Below are positions 43,066-51,927 of a stretch of 64,000 bases of DNA, in pieces (position 1 is the first letter of the stretch; every line of letters starts with the position of its first letter). The notes beneath the pieces were generated by a model. The model was not told the origin of the DNA and did not search any database. It worked only from the letters and a program-made list of their open reading frames with translations. The stretch is from Paenibacillus melissococcoides. Its GTDB lineage: Bacteria > Bacillota > Bacilli > Paenibacillales > Paenibacillaceae. The translations under genes and the position numbers were made by a program. The DNA lies in the NCBI GenBank assembly GCA_944800085.1, contig CALYLO010000002.1:434001-498000 (forward strand). The letters run 5' to 3'.

Positions 43066-44454
43066 ATGAACGAACAATCTTGGATTACATTGCGGGACTG
43101 GAATGTCTGCGCAAGCTGGGGCGTTGCCCTGCTGCTCGTCATTCTGCTGTGGTGGCTGGGGAAGAACAAGGTCGGCTTCGGCCTGCGCGTGCTGCTGGCG
43201 ATGGCGCTCGGGCTGACGTTGGGGGCGCTGTTCGGTCCGGCGGCTTTGGACGTCAGCATTCTGGGCTCACTGTATGTCAGCCTCATCAAAATGGTGGTGA
43301 TGCCGCTCGTCTTCGCCGCGATCATTACAAGCATCACGTCCGTTAAAGATCCGGCCGTCTTGAAAAAGCTCGGGACGAAGACCATTGCGCTCTTCCTGAT
43401 TACGACCGCGATCGCGGCGGTTATCGGCCTGGGGACGGCGCTCGTCATCGATCCCGGTTCCGGGATCGCACAGAACGGCGATGCGGCGCAAGATTTCCAG
43501 GCGCGCGAGATTCCGAGCTTCCGCCAGGTGGTGCTTGATCTCGTCCCGTCGAACCCGATTAACGAGATGGGTGAAGGCAAAGTGGTGCCGGTCATTATAT
43601 TCGCAGCCTTCATCGCCGTCGCCATCATATACGAAGGGACGCGGAACCCGGAGCGGGTGCAGCCGGTCCGCTCGTTTTTCCAATCGTTCTCTCATATTAT
43701 GTTTCGCGTCACCAAATTCGTTATCCGGCTGACGCCTTACGGAGTGCTGGGACTCATGACATCGATGTCCGCGAAATACGGACTGTCCACCTTGAAGGAA
43801 TTGGCGTGGTTCATTATCGCTGTCTATGCGGCGTGCCTCATCCATATGATAATTACGTTCGGATCGCTTGTCGCATTCGGCGCCCGCGTCAATCCGATCC
43901 GGTTTTTCAAGAAAGCGTACCCGACGATGGCGGTCGCCTTCACGACGCGCAGTAGCTACGCGACGCTGCCCGTCAACCTGGAAGTGATTACGAAGCGGAT
44001 GAAGGTCTCGGACCGGATAGCCAGCTTCGTGGCGCCGCTCGGGGCGACGATTAACATGAACGGCTGCGGCGGCATTTACCCGGCCATCGTCGCCGTGTTC
44101 ATCGCCCGGGTCTACGGCATTGATCTCAATATCGCCGATTACCTTCTCATCATCGGCGCCGCGACGTTGGCTTCCGTCGGCGTTGCCGGCGTCCCCGGCC
44201 CGGCCTCGATCTCGACGACGGTCGTGCTGGTGCAGGCCGGTCTGCCGCTCGAAGGCTTTGCTCTTGTGCTCGGCGTCGATGCGATCGTCGATATGGCCCG
44301 CACTACGGTGAACGCGACAGGAACGACCGTCGCCTCCCTGCTGGTCGCCAGCAGCGAGGGCGAATTCGACCGCGAGGCGTTCCATCGCGATCCGGACGGG
44401 GAGATTGACTTCAACACGGAATCGGCGCCAAGCCAAGGTACCGTATCCGTGTAA
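43066..44454 (+). CDS. tcyP: Sodium/dicarboxylate-type symporter, TcyP-like L-cystine transporter
   Basis: 462 aa, a DAACS family transporter. N-terminal helices precede MVVMPLVFAAIITSITSV. The hairpin loop TTRSSYATLPVNLE corresponds to the serine-rich HP1. NMNGCGGIYPAIVAVF is the TM7 NMDGT-type motif, GVAGVPGPASISTTVVLVQA is HP2, and DMARTTVNATG is the TM8 substrate and ion site. These variants (NMNGCGG, DMARTTVNATG) match TcyP/YhcL-type cystine carriers rather than glutamate or C4-dicarboxylate carriers. CAGGAGG precedes the ATG. Intact. Confidence 0.9.
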   Translation: MNEQSWITLRDWNVCASWGVALLLVILLWWLGKNKVGFGLRVLLAMALGLTLGALFGPAALDVSILGSLYVSLIKMVVMPLVFAAIITSITSVKDPAVLKKLGTKTIALFLITTAIAAVIGLGTALVIDPGSGIAQNGDAAQDFQAREIPSFRQVVLDLVPSNPINEMGEGKVVPVIIFAAFIAVAIIYEGTRNPERVQPVRSFFQSFSHIMFRVTKFVIRLTPYGVLGLMTSMSAKYGLSTLKELAWFIIAVYAACLIHMIITFGSLVAFGARVNPIRFFKKAYPTMAVAFTTRSSYATLPVNLEVITKRMKVSDRIASFVAPLGATINMNGCGGIYPAIVAVFIARVYGIDLNIADYLLIIGAATLASVGVAGVPGPASISTTVVLVQAGLPLEGFALVLGVDAIVDMARTTVNATGTTVASLLVASSEGEFDREAFHRDPDGEIDFNTESAPSQGTVSV

Positions 44455-44538
44455 CCTCGAATTGCAGAAAACAACAACGTTTGCGCTTTTGCAGAGGAAG
44501 CGTCAGTGATTTGCTCGAAGTCTATAAGGTCCCGACGA

Positions 44539-44577
44539 AAAAAACCGCCAAGCCGGTTAGGCCTGGCGGGTTCTTAT
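44539..44577. terminator. Bidirectional terminator between tcyP and yheC
   Basis: AACCGCCA pairs with TGGCGGGTT, with an inner GCCGGTTAGGC. T-rich on the plus side (TTCTTAT) and eight A on the other (T on the minus strand), so it can serve both convergent genes. Confidence 0.75.
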
Positions 44578-44631
44578 ACTGAATCAGGAGGCCGGGGCAT
44601 CGGCAGAGCGGTGCGTGAATGGGCGGGATGG

Positions 44632-46154
44632 TCAAGCCTCTTCGCGTTCCGGATTCGGGCTGTGTCCGCTGACCCGCACGAGGAACTCCTGCTCTTCCTC
44701 TTGCTTCAGCGTCTGCTTTTGCTCCTGCACCGGTTCCTGCTGATGTTGCACATGCTGCTCTGGTTGCGGGTGGCCTTGTTGTACTTTTATTTCTTCTTGT
44801 ACTTGTATTTGGTCTATCCGTTGAGTTTCTTGTACTTTTTGTATTTCCTGTACCTGTCGGGCATCTTGTACCTTTTGTTGCCCCTGCGGCACTTGTTCTG
44901 CATATTGAACATATTGGACTTGTTGAACATGTTGCACTTGCTGTATTTGTTGTGCTTGTTGCGCTTGTTCTACTTGTTGCCCCTGCTGTTCTTGTTTTTC
45001 TTCCTGTTCCAGGACGGCTTTCTCTTCCTTGTGCTGATCATGAATTTGGACCATCTTGTGTTCTGCCTTCCCATATCGCTGCTGTGCCAAATACATCGCA
45101 TAAGCGATCGGGTACGTCAAGGCATTCCGGTACGCTTCCTTATCGCCGATCTTGCGGGATCCCGGCTCGGCTTCGGATTGACCTCCAGCAGCCATATTTT
45201 GCCGGCCTTATCTACAGCCAGGTCGATCCCGATCTCGAACAGGGAGCCGATCTTTTCTTCGATCACTTCGGTCAGGCGCTGCGCCAGACAACGGCATTCC
45301 TCTTCAATGGCCTTCGCCTGCTCGGTCCCAAAGTGCTTCTCCATGAACGGAAGGAACGGCAGCGCTGCACTGCCCCGTTGCCCCGCCAGATTGGAATTCG
45401 GGCTGCGCGGCGTGCCGACGCGGATAGCCATTCCTGTCGTCACCCATTCGCCCTCTCCGTTTTTTTGATGAAGGACGCGGGCATCGGCGGTTCTTTCGGG
45501 GAGAATCTCTGTATCTATGCCCTGCTGAAGGACAAATGAACCGTTGCGAATGCGCTGCGAACGGGTCCAATGCGCGAGCCAGCGAACGACCTCGCCCCGA
45601 TGACGCAGCCGGACATTGCGCAAGCCGAAGCTTCGTTCCCGTCCCCAGACTTCATACCTGCCCTGCTTCGCCTGGATGCGGACGACGCCCATTCCGCCGG
45701 TTCCGTTGCTGGGCTTCGCATAGATGAGCGGATATTGGGCCAGCATGCTTCTCAGATTCCGTTCGGAATAAGGCAATGTCTTCGGAAGCCAGCGGGCGGT
45801 TCTTTCATCCTCGGAGAACATTTCCAACGCTTTGGACTTGAGCACGAATTTATCGTTGGCATAGGGGAAAAGCGAGCGGTTCCGCATAATGCGGAAGGCG
45901 GCGTTCCAATTGCTGCGTCTCCGGTCGATGACGATGTCAGGCCAAGGCTCCATCGCGGCAGTCCAGCCGAAACGGGTGAACTTGAACCCGCGAATCCGCT
46001 TTTGGCGGAGGCGGATGTCTGATTCATTGAATACATACACATTGGCCCCCAGCTTCCTGCCGATCTCCACCCATTGGCGGAAGACGAAGGATTCCGTGAA
46101 CCGGGTGCCCCTGCGGTATGTGAAAATTCCAATTACCGGATGTCTCTGCTTCAT
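44632..46154 (-). pseudogene. YheC/YheD-type endospore coat-associated ATP-grasp protein, frameshifted, with Gln-rich tail
   Basis: AAGGAGGTGATATCAG precedes the ATG at 46154. The ATP-grasp region is clear: PLIYAKPSNGTGGMGVVRIQ, GSFVLQQGID, FEIGIDLAVDKAGKIWLLEV and NPKPSR. At about 45155-45165 the frame changes; in the second frame the normal ending RKIGDKEAYRNALTYPIAYA follows. This leads into an unusual tail of about 130 residues rich in Gln, Glu and Val (QQVQHVQQVQYVQYAEQV). One base explains the break, so the true product could be about 505 aa. The family is found with spores; its role is not well defined. Confidence 0.75.
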
Positions 46155-46390
46155 CTGATATCACCTCCTTGGCCGAGAAAGCGGCGGCCGGGATTGTGAC
46201 TGCGGTTCAATGCGGCACAGCTGATTCCGCTGCAGGTACAGCCCATGGGCGGGCTGTCCAAGTTGATTGCACGGCGGCTCCTTCCGTATGCGATCGTACT
46301 ATAGCATATCGCTTGAACCGGAGAAGTGTGACTGTCTATTCAGGGAAAGCGGCAAATCTCTTACTATTCGAAATCGCCGATAGAATGCGA

Positions 46391-46440
46391 TATAATAGAC
46401 TCTCAATCTAGCAGCAAGCTGCGAGTCAAGATTGAGAGAG
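46391..46440 (+). promoter_or_regulatory. -10 box and 5'-UTR inverted repeat before the D,D-carboxypeptidase gene
   Basis: TATAAT (46391-46396) lacks a clear -35. Just after the expected start site, CTCTCAATCT (46400-46409) and AGATTGAGAG (46429-46438) are a perfect 10-bp inverted repeat whose right arm touches the RBS GAGAGGGG. The hairpin could limit ribosome access or mark a regulator site. Confidence 0.45.
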
Positions 46441-46451
46441 GGGATACTCGA

Positions 46452-47297
46452 ATGAACCAGAACCGTATGGCCGTCCGGTGTCTAATCGCAGCATTGGGTG
46501 TAGCCCTCTTGCTTAGCGGTTGCCAGGCATCGAGCAGCAGTCAGGCGGGAGAGCCGCAATCGGGCCAGACCGAGGTTGATCCGGCCCTGACGCCATCCCC
46601 CGATCCTGATCATTCAGCGGAATCCGGGAGCGATACGGATAATGAAGGGGCCGTCGACGCCATTGCACAAATGAAGTCGGAATTCGCCCTGGCGAATACG
46701 GTGCAGGAAGTGGACGGACGAGCCGTCGTAACGAATGAAGAATCGATTATGGTTGTCGTGAATAAGGAGCGGTATTTGCCGGATGGATATGAGCCTCCGG
46801 ATTTGGTAGAGCCGAATGTCAAGTTCTCGTTCGATGAGCCGCATGAGAAGCGCCATATGCGCAAGGAAGCGGCCGAAGCGCTGGAAGCGCTGTTCGCCGG
46901 CGCGGAGCAGGATGGCATCACGCTGAACGCCGTCTCGGGCTACCGCTCGTACCAGCGTCAGCAATCGCTGTTCAATCATTATGTCGAGACGCAAGGGAAA
47001 GAGTATGCTTCCCGCGTTAGTGCCGTTCCGGGAACGAGCGAGCACCAGACCGGGCTGGCGATTGACGTATCCAGCCCAAGCGTAGGCAACGTGCTGGAAG
47101 AGGTATTCGGCGATTCGGAAGAAGGAAAATGGCTTGCGGAACACGCCCATGAATATGGCTTCATCATCCGCTATCCGAAGGATGGCGAATCGATTACCGG
47201 CTATGTGTACGAGCCATGGCATATCCGCTATGTCGGGAAGGAAGCCGCTGACGCGATATATAGCGAAGGAACGACATTGGAGCAATTTTTGCAATAG
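46452..47297 (+). CDS. Lipoprotein D-alanyl-D-alanine carboxypeptidase (M15B, VanY/LdcB-like)
   Basis: 281 aa. Lipobox LLLSGCQ (Cys about 24), then an acidic Ser/Pro linker to about 75. The peptidase core has SGYRSYQRQQSLFNHYV, the zinc motif GTSEHQTGLAIDVS (His, Asp) and EPWHIRYVG with the third zinc His. GFIIRYPKDGESITGYVYEP lies between. It trims the terminal D-Ala from peptidoglycan stem peptides at the outer membrane face. GAGAGGGG precedes the ATG. It has its own terminator. Intact. Confidence 0.93.
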   Translation: MNQNRMAVRCLIAALGVALLLSGCQASSSSQAGEPQSGQTEVDPALTPSPDPDHSAESGSDTDNEGAVDAIAQMKSEFALANTVQEVDGRAVVTNEESIMVVVNKERYLPDGYEPPDLVEPNVKFSFDEPHEKRHMRKEAAEALEALFAGAEQDGITLNAVSGYRSYQRQQSLFNHYVETQGKEYASRVSAVPGTSEHQTGLAIDVSSPSVGNVLEEVFGDSEEGKWLAEHAHEYGFIIRYPKDGESITGYVYEPWHIRYVGKEAADAIYSEGTTLEQFLQ

Positions 47298-47326
47298 CAC
47301 TTCTTTATCACGATTCGGAAAAGAAA

Positions 47327-47360
47327 GCCGGAGATGGGTGACCGTCTCCGGCATATTTTA
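47327..47360 (+). terminator. Terminator after the carboxypeptidase gene
   Basis: GCCGGAGA pairs with TCTCCGGC, followed by ATATTTTATAT. Confidence 0.75.
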
Positions 47361-47478
47361 TATCTTGGGCGGGCCCGGTCCGTCCGTTAGCGTTTGTCTG
47401 CTGCTCCGCTCGCACGGCACCGGCTGGCGGAGAAAGAGATCGGGGAGGCTCGAAGGAAACAGATGTAAAGCTTCTGTA

Positions 47479-47685
47479 TATGAGCGAATGGGATACTCGA
47501 TCATGCGGCCTAAAACAGAACCAGACGAGAGGATGCCTGAACGGCGCAAGCTTATGAGCGTATGGGATAATGGAGTAAAGGAAGCGAATAGGACGCTATG
47601 GGATAGCGGAACAAGGGACATAGAAACAAGAACACCGCCAGGACAACGGCGGGAATAACGCGAGCATATGAGCGAAGGGGATAAT
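47479..47685. repeat. Degenerate short repeat, four clear units
   Basis: Units: TATGAGCGAATGGGATAC (47479), TATGAGCGTATGGGATAAT (47553), GACGCTATGGGATAGCGG (47592) and TATGAGCGAAGGGGATAAT (47667). Aligned GGGATA cores are 74, 36 and 78 bp apart, close to multiples of about 37-39 bp; weaker matches occupy some gaps. Confidence 0.45.
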
Positions 47686-47783
47686 GGCTCAAAGGCGGCA
47701 AGGATGACGATACGCGGATAGGGAAGTAAAAGGCAGTCAATATAAGCATCCAGGCAAGGAAAGAGAAACGGCGCACGTAACGC

Positions 47784-47820
47784 AGAGAACCGGAGGAAGC
47801 TCCCCTTCCCCCGGTTCTCT
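47784..47820 (-). terminator. Terminator after tlp
   Basis: AGAGAACCGG (47784-47793) and CCGGTTCTCT (47811-47820) form a perfect 10-bp stem, 12 bp past the tlp stop on the minus strand. Confidence 0.7.
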
Positions 47821-47831
47821 ATGCGTGCAGA

Positions 47832-48056
47832 CTACTCTTTGGTGTACGGCTGCTCGTCACGGCGCTCGTCCGCCAGCGATTCGATGCTGTGGCGGCGGCG
47901 TTCGTTCTTCGCCTTCAGCTGCGCTTGCTCGCCTTCGCTTATTTCATCTGCATGCGCCGACAAATACTGCTCGCTCTCCCGCAGGTTCTCCACGGTATTG
48001 TCGATTGCATTCTGAATATGCGCTGCATTGTCCGCCCGGTTGTCCGGCTTTGGCAT
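47832..48056 (-). CDS. tlp: Small acid-soluble spore protein Tlp
   Basis: 74 aa from the ATG behind AAAGGAGG (8 bp spacing); the in-frame TTG two codons upstream is not needed. It begins MPKPDNRADNAAHIQNAIDN and contains AQLKAKNERRRHSIESLADE, both typical of Tlp. The protein is hydrophilic and helical with no Trp or Cys. Tlp is a minor SASP made in the forespore. Forespore control by sigma-G is expected from the family; I could not identify a convincing sigma-G promoter. Confidence 0.9.
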   Translation of the reverse strand: MPKPDNRADNAAHIQNAIDNTVENLRESEQYLSAHADEISEGEQAQLKAKNERRRHSIESLADERRDEQPYTKE

Positions 48057-48242
48057 ATGCAAGGCCTCCTTTGCCTTCCCGAGTATGGTGGACGCGACGC
48101 GACAAGACAGACGGACCCGAAGGTCCGCCTGAGCATGTCCGCGTTCGTGGCGTCATTTGATAAGTTGCATCAGCCGCCCGCTTTTTATGCTGGATGGCTG
48201 CCGGACTGGACGGGAAGAACAGGAACGCGCGATTCGCCCATT

Positions 48243-48935
48243 CTATGGCGCTGACGCAATGTCGCGCAGAGACAGGCCATTCTGAATTCCTTTGAGCCAG
48301 TCCTCATGATTGTAAGACAATATCTCTTTGCGCAAATCAAGCATCTTCCGATCCAGCTCGTCCACGGCTTTGGCCGCTTCCGTCAATTCCTTAATGACGT
48401 GAGAAGGCACCTGCTGCTCGAATTTATAATAAATAATGTGCTCCAGGCTCGCCCAGAAATCCATGGCCAGCGTCCGCAGTTGGATCTCCACATATATCCA
48501 GCGCGTATCCTCGAACAAGACCAGCGGCACCTGGACAATAATATGAAGGCTCTGATAGCCGTTCCCCTTCGGATTGGCGATATAGTCCTTGATTTCGGTA
48601 ATGCGGATATCGTCGCGGGTCTTCAAATGATCGAGTATCAGGTAGATGTCTTTGACGAACGCGCATACGATCCGCATTCCAGCCACGTCATAGATCTTGT
48701 TCACAATCGAATCGAGGGTGAGCGGAAGGCCCTTGCGCTGCAGCTTGTTGAAAATGCTGCTCGGCTCCTTGAGACGTGTCTTAATATGCTCGATGGGCTC
48801 ATAGCCGTTCCGAAGCTTCCACTCCGCTTGGATGACCTTGATCTTGGTCTCGAGCTCTTCCAGAGCCAACTGATACAATGTCGGGAGCTGCTTCACTTCT
48901 TCGTACTGCTTCATAATGATATCGGTCTGTGACAT
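48243..48935 (-). CDS. relQ: Small alarmone synthetase, (p)ppGpp synthetase YjbM/RelQ type
   Basis: 230 aa from the ATG behind GAGGAG; the frame is open 11 codons further but without an RBS. Only a RelA/SpoT synthetase domain is present: YDVAGMRIVCAFVKDIYLIL, DYIANPKGNGYQSLHIIVQV and YVEIQLRTLAMDFWASLEHI carry the GTP- and ATP-binding and catalytic residues. The N-terminal TRLKEPSSIFNKLQRKGLP is also typical. It lacks a hydrolase domain. It makes ppGpp or pGpp under cell-wall or other stress. Monocistronic here; in Bacillus the homologue also stands outside the rel locus. Confidence 0.93.
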   Translation of the reverse strand: MSQTDIIMKQYEEVKQLPTLYQLALEELETKIKVIQAEWKLRNGYEPIEHIKTRLKEPSSIFNKLQRKGLPLTLDSIVNKIYDVAGMRIVCAFVKDIYLILDHLKTRDDIRITEIKDYIANPKGNGYQSLHIIVQVPLVLFEDTRWIYVEIQLRTLAMDFWASLEHIIYYKFEQQVPSHVIKELTEAAKAVDELDRKMLDLRKEILSYNHEDWLKGIQNGLSLRDIASAP

Positions 48936-49443
48936 ACGAATCTCCTCGTGTAATTGCGTAGTATGCAAGAGACATCGGCAAAAATGGATTACCGGATTGC
49001 CCGTATGCTTCTTCTATTGTAACGGATTCGGGGGCAGAATATCAAAGCACGCCCATCCGGCGATCGATGCCCAGCCGCTTCGGAATGGAGCCGCGCAGGC
49101 CGCGCAGGCTTGGCCAAAAAAGGCATCTCCTTTCCCATAGTAATCGCGGGTTCCTTCGTAGTATAATAAATCACCCCCGGTATATCATGGCTGATGCGGG
49201 CTTGCGGGGCGCCCGATTTGTGAAGCAGTTGTTGTACATGTTCTGTATCAGTTGCGCATACGTTGAACAAGAGGCTTGGTTCTGGAACCGGCTCTGCACG
49301 GCAACGGATCGCATGCCCGCCATGGAAGAACGGAGGGAGCATTACCCCGATTGTGTGAAGGGTCTGTTTCGATCCGCGCCGTCCTGTGTATAGGGGATAA
49401 GGGGCCATGTTCAACGGTGGGCATGGAAAGGGAGGGATTGCTT
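48936..49443. other. Divergent intergenic region
   Basis: About 500 bp. A TATAAT-like box is at about 49157-49163, but no RBS-linked gene follows. The long minus-strand open frame (48989-49414) has arginine/proline-rich random-looking sequence. I see no supported feature. Confidence 0.45.
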
Positions 49444-50202
49444 ATGAACCGAATCTTGCAAAAGTTAAGGGAAGGCGCCAGCAAAGCATCGGAGAAGGCG
49501 CAAAATGTCATTGAAATCAATCGTTTGCAATCACAGATTGCGGCCCGGCGCAAAGAGATCGAGCAGAATGTGTATTTGATCGGCGAACGGGTATATGATG
49601 CCTATAAAAAGAAGGATTTGACGCTAGCGGAAGATGAGATTATGGCGCTTGGAGACGCCAACCTGCTGCTGGAAGAAGAGATCAAGCAGCTCGAATGGAA
49701 GGTGAGCGAGCTCCGCCATGAGAAGCGGTGCGAATGCGGAGAAGTGGCGCCGATAACGTCGAATTATTGCGCTGCCTGCGGCCGGAAGCTGCCAGAGGCG
49801 CCGGAGGCGCTGTTCGAAGAGGATGAGGAATGGGGCGAGGAGGAAGAGGAGACGAGAGTCTATGCCCATCATCCGTCCTCTGTCTCCGAATCGGCGCCCG
49901 CGGCGGAAGACGACGGCCGATGGGAGCCTTCGCAGCCGGAGGAAGACGAGGAGAGCGAGGAGGAAGTACGATACACGTACCATCCGGACCGCCTCCCGTC
50001 TCACCCGAAAAGGCAGAAGGAGGAATTCTCCATCCCGCCGCTGGAGTCCGGCCGGTCCGGACGGGAAATGAACATTACCGTCGGCGGCAGGCCGGTCGCG
50101 AGGAAGCCGGAGGAGCCTTCCGTCCGCCGCTGCCCGAACTGCAATTCCGCTGCAGAGCCGGAGGCGAAATGGTGCGAGCGCTGCGGCACGCCATTTATAT
50201 GA
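49444..50202 (+). CDS. Zinc-ribbon protein with coiled coil and acidic linker
   Basis: 253 aa from the ATG behind GGGAGGG. Residues 1-95 form a long helix, probably coiled coil (SKASEKAQNVIEINRLQSQI, LLLEEEIKQLEWKVSELRHE). A first zinc ribbon, CECGEVAPITSNYCAACGRK, follows at about 98-118. Then comes an acidic low-complexity linker (EEDEEWGEEEEETRV and more), and a second zinc ribbon, RRCPNCNSAAEPEAKWCERC, at the C-terminus. No signal or membrane segment. Function unknown; the two ribbons suggest protein or nucleic acid contacts. It stops 38 bp before MITE-like copy 2. Confidence 0.7.
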   Translation: MNRILQKLREGASKASEKAQNVIEINRLQSQIAARRKEIEQNVYLIGERVYDAYKKKDLTLAEDEIMALGDANLLLEEEIKQLEWKVSELRHEKRCECGEVAPITSNYCAACGRKLPEAPEALFEEDEEWGEEEEETRVYAHHPSSVSESAPAAEDDGRWEPSQPEEDEESEEEVRYTYHPDRLPSHPKRQKEEFSIPPLESGRSGREMNITVGGRPVARKPEEPSVRRCPNCNSAAEPEAKWCERCGTPFI

Positions 50203-50414
50203 ACGGCTATGAACGGAGAAGAGCCGCGGGACGATTTGAAGGGGGTGTCTCACAGGCACTGCAAAATGATGGAGATGACGAGGTAACAGAGAATGTGGAT
50301 GCGGGAAAAACGGCGGCGCAACTGGTGGAAGATGGATGAAGCAGTGAAATTCTGCGTGGATGCATCAATTTCTGCTCTTTAAGCCGCTATTTGATGAAAT
50401 TCCTGCAAAATTAC

Positions 50415-51927
50415 CACTAGCGTTGCATCAATCTTTTTACGAAAATTTCTACCCCATAAGTCTCTATATTTGTAACTTATTGAACTATATTCGTGGACAA
50501 AAATAAAGAAATCTCCTATTGTTGAGTTACCCAAAGCGTTATCCATAAAAACGCCTCAACAAAGGAGATTTCTATGGATAACGTACCGAATCAAAACGTC
50601 ATTTGTCAATGCCTAAAATGGTTACATGTTCATTCTACTCGACACGAGTCATTGGATTACCGGGCCCAAAAGTTGTTTGTCGGCGCTTCGACACTCTTAT
50701 TTGTAGAGGCACAGCTTCAGCAACGAGACTCATACAAAGTCATGTCAGAGCATGTAGCCGCTAATCCTGAATTTCAAGAACTGCTTGGACTCAAGAGCAT
50801 AAGCGCTTCCCAACTATCGCGGAAGCTGAAACGGCTGCCTATGGAGTATCTTCAGACGCTCTTTTTCTCGCTCATTGATCGAATCAAGCAACTTACAAAA
50901 GGGAAACGCGGCATTACGCCTGGTATTGGGAAACTCAAGCTAATCGATTCATCGGGAATTACACTACCTCCCATTCTCGCGAAATGGTCCTATTGTTCCA
51001 AAAGTAGCCATGGCGTGAAGATGCACACCTCCTTGGTCGTTGCGGACTCCAAAACGATGTATCCAGACAAGATCGTCGCTTCAACCAAAGATGTAGCCGA
51101 TCATGAAGTCGTGTTGGAATTTACAGTGGATAAAGATGCGACCTACGTGATGGACCGAGGATACCAGGTGTACGACCATTTTCAGAAATGGGTAGAGGAT
51201 AAGATTAAATTTGTTTGCCGCGTCAAGCAAAAGAGCCGGTTAACGATCATCAGAAAAAGAGACCTCCCCAAAAGGCAGAATGGGTTTATCCTTGATGCTG
51301 ATGTGACGATGCCGGAGCTGCCAGCGGTTCTGCGTTTGATTGAGTTTAACGATGACCAAGGGCGTACCTATCGAATTGTAACGAATCGATTTGACTTATC
51401 CGCACATCAAATTGCCGAGATTTATCGAAATCGCTGGCATATTGAGTTGTTTTTTAAATGGGTCAAGCAGCATATTCGATTGGTAAAACCCCACGGTTAT
51501 ACGGCCGAAGCGATTTGGAACCAAATGTATATTGCTTTAATCGCGTATGCTCTCTGTTTGCTGATTAAATTAACACTGGACTGTAAAAAGTCGACATGGG
51601 ACCTCCTCCAGTTGATTCGCATCTATGCGGAAAAACCATGGGAAAATTTGATCGCTGCACTCAACCGCAAGCCGACTCGAACATCTAGAGGTCGACCAAA
51701 GCGAAATGGGAGACGTCCGAAAAAGGCAACAAAGTCGATGAAACCGAGACTGATTGTGACGTAATGACAAACGAAAACGATTTTTACATATAATGGATAA
51801 CGCGTAGGGTCTGTTTCCAGCTCGACTTTTTTAGACTTAGCGCGGACATCGCAAATGTAAATATATATCATATATTGATGTTAATTGAAATTAGATTATG
51901 AACTAACCGCTCGATGCAACGCTAGTG
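50415..51927 (+). mobile_element. IS4 family insertion sequence, copy B
   Basis: 1513 bp with tips CACTAGCGTTGCATC and GATGCAACGCTAGTG. The 9-bp target duplication CAAAATTAC is at 50406-50414 and 51928-51936. Almost identical to copy A, opposite strand, so the 8.8 kb between them is flanked by long inverted repeats. Confidence 0.95.
50574..51764 (+). CDS. IS4 family transposase (copy B)
   Basis: 396 aa behind AAAGGAG. It shares all motifs with copy A (LKLIDSSGITLPP, YVMDRGYQVYDHF, YRNRWHIELFFKWVK) and differs at five residues. The frame is intact. Its position inside the MITE-like unit does not affect the transposase, and the element keeps perfect ends and a fresh-looking target duplication. 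Confidence 0.95.
   Translation: MDNVPNQNVICQCLKWLHVHSTRHESLDYRAQKLFVGASTLLFVEAQLQQRDSYKVMSEHVAANPEFQELLGLKSISASQLSRKLKRLPMEYLQTLFFSLIDRIKQLTKGKRGITPGIGKLKLIDSSGITLPPILAKWSYCSKSSHGVKMHTSLVVADSKTMYPDKIVASTKDVADHEVVLEFTVDKDATYVMDRGYQVYDHFQKWVEDKIKFVCRVKQKSRLTIIRKRDLPKRQNGFILDADVTMPELPAVLRLIEFNDDQGRTYRIVTNRFDLSAHQIAEIYRNRWHIELFFKWVKQHIRLVKPHGYTAEAIWNQMYIALIAYALCLLIKLTLDCKKSTWDLLQLIRIYAEKPWENLIAALNRKPTRTSRGRPKRNGRRPKKATKSMKPRLIVT

Larger units (their letters stand above)
47298..47831. other. Gene-free stretch with short degenerate repeats
   Basis: Besides two terminators it holds a series of imperfect units of the type TATGAGCGTATGGGATAAT (see separate entry). Open frames on both strands here have low-complexity, repeat-driven translations and no RBS, so I call no gene. 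Confidence 0.5.

Noticed and set aside
44506..45468. 320-aa Leu/Tyr/Phe-rich plus-strand open frame
   Set aside because: It is the antisense reading of the Gln-rich repeat tail and ATP-grasp end of the minus-strand YheC/D gene.
47479..47685. Possible CRISPR array
   Set aside because: The repeated units are imperfect, unevenly spaced, and there are no cas genes or constant repeat-spacer lengths.
48989..49414. 141-aa minus-strand open frame upstream of relQ
   Set aside because: No RBS, random-looking Arg/Pro-rich sequence, overlaps the promoter region of the zinc-ribbon gene.
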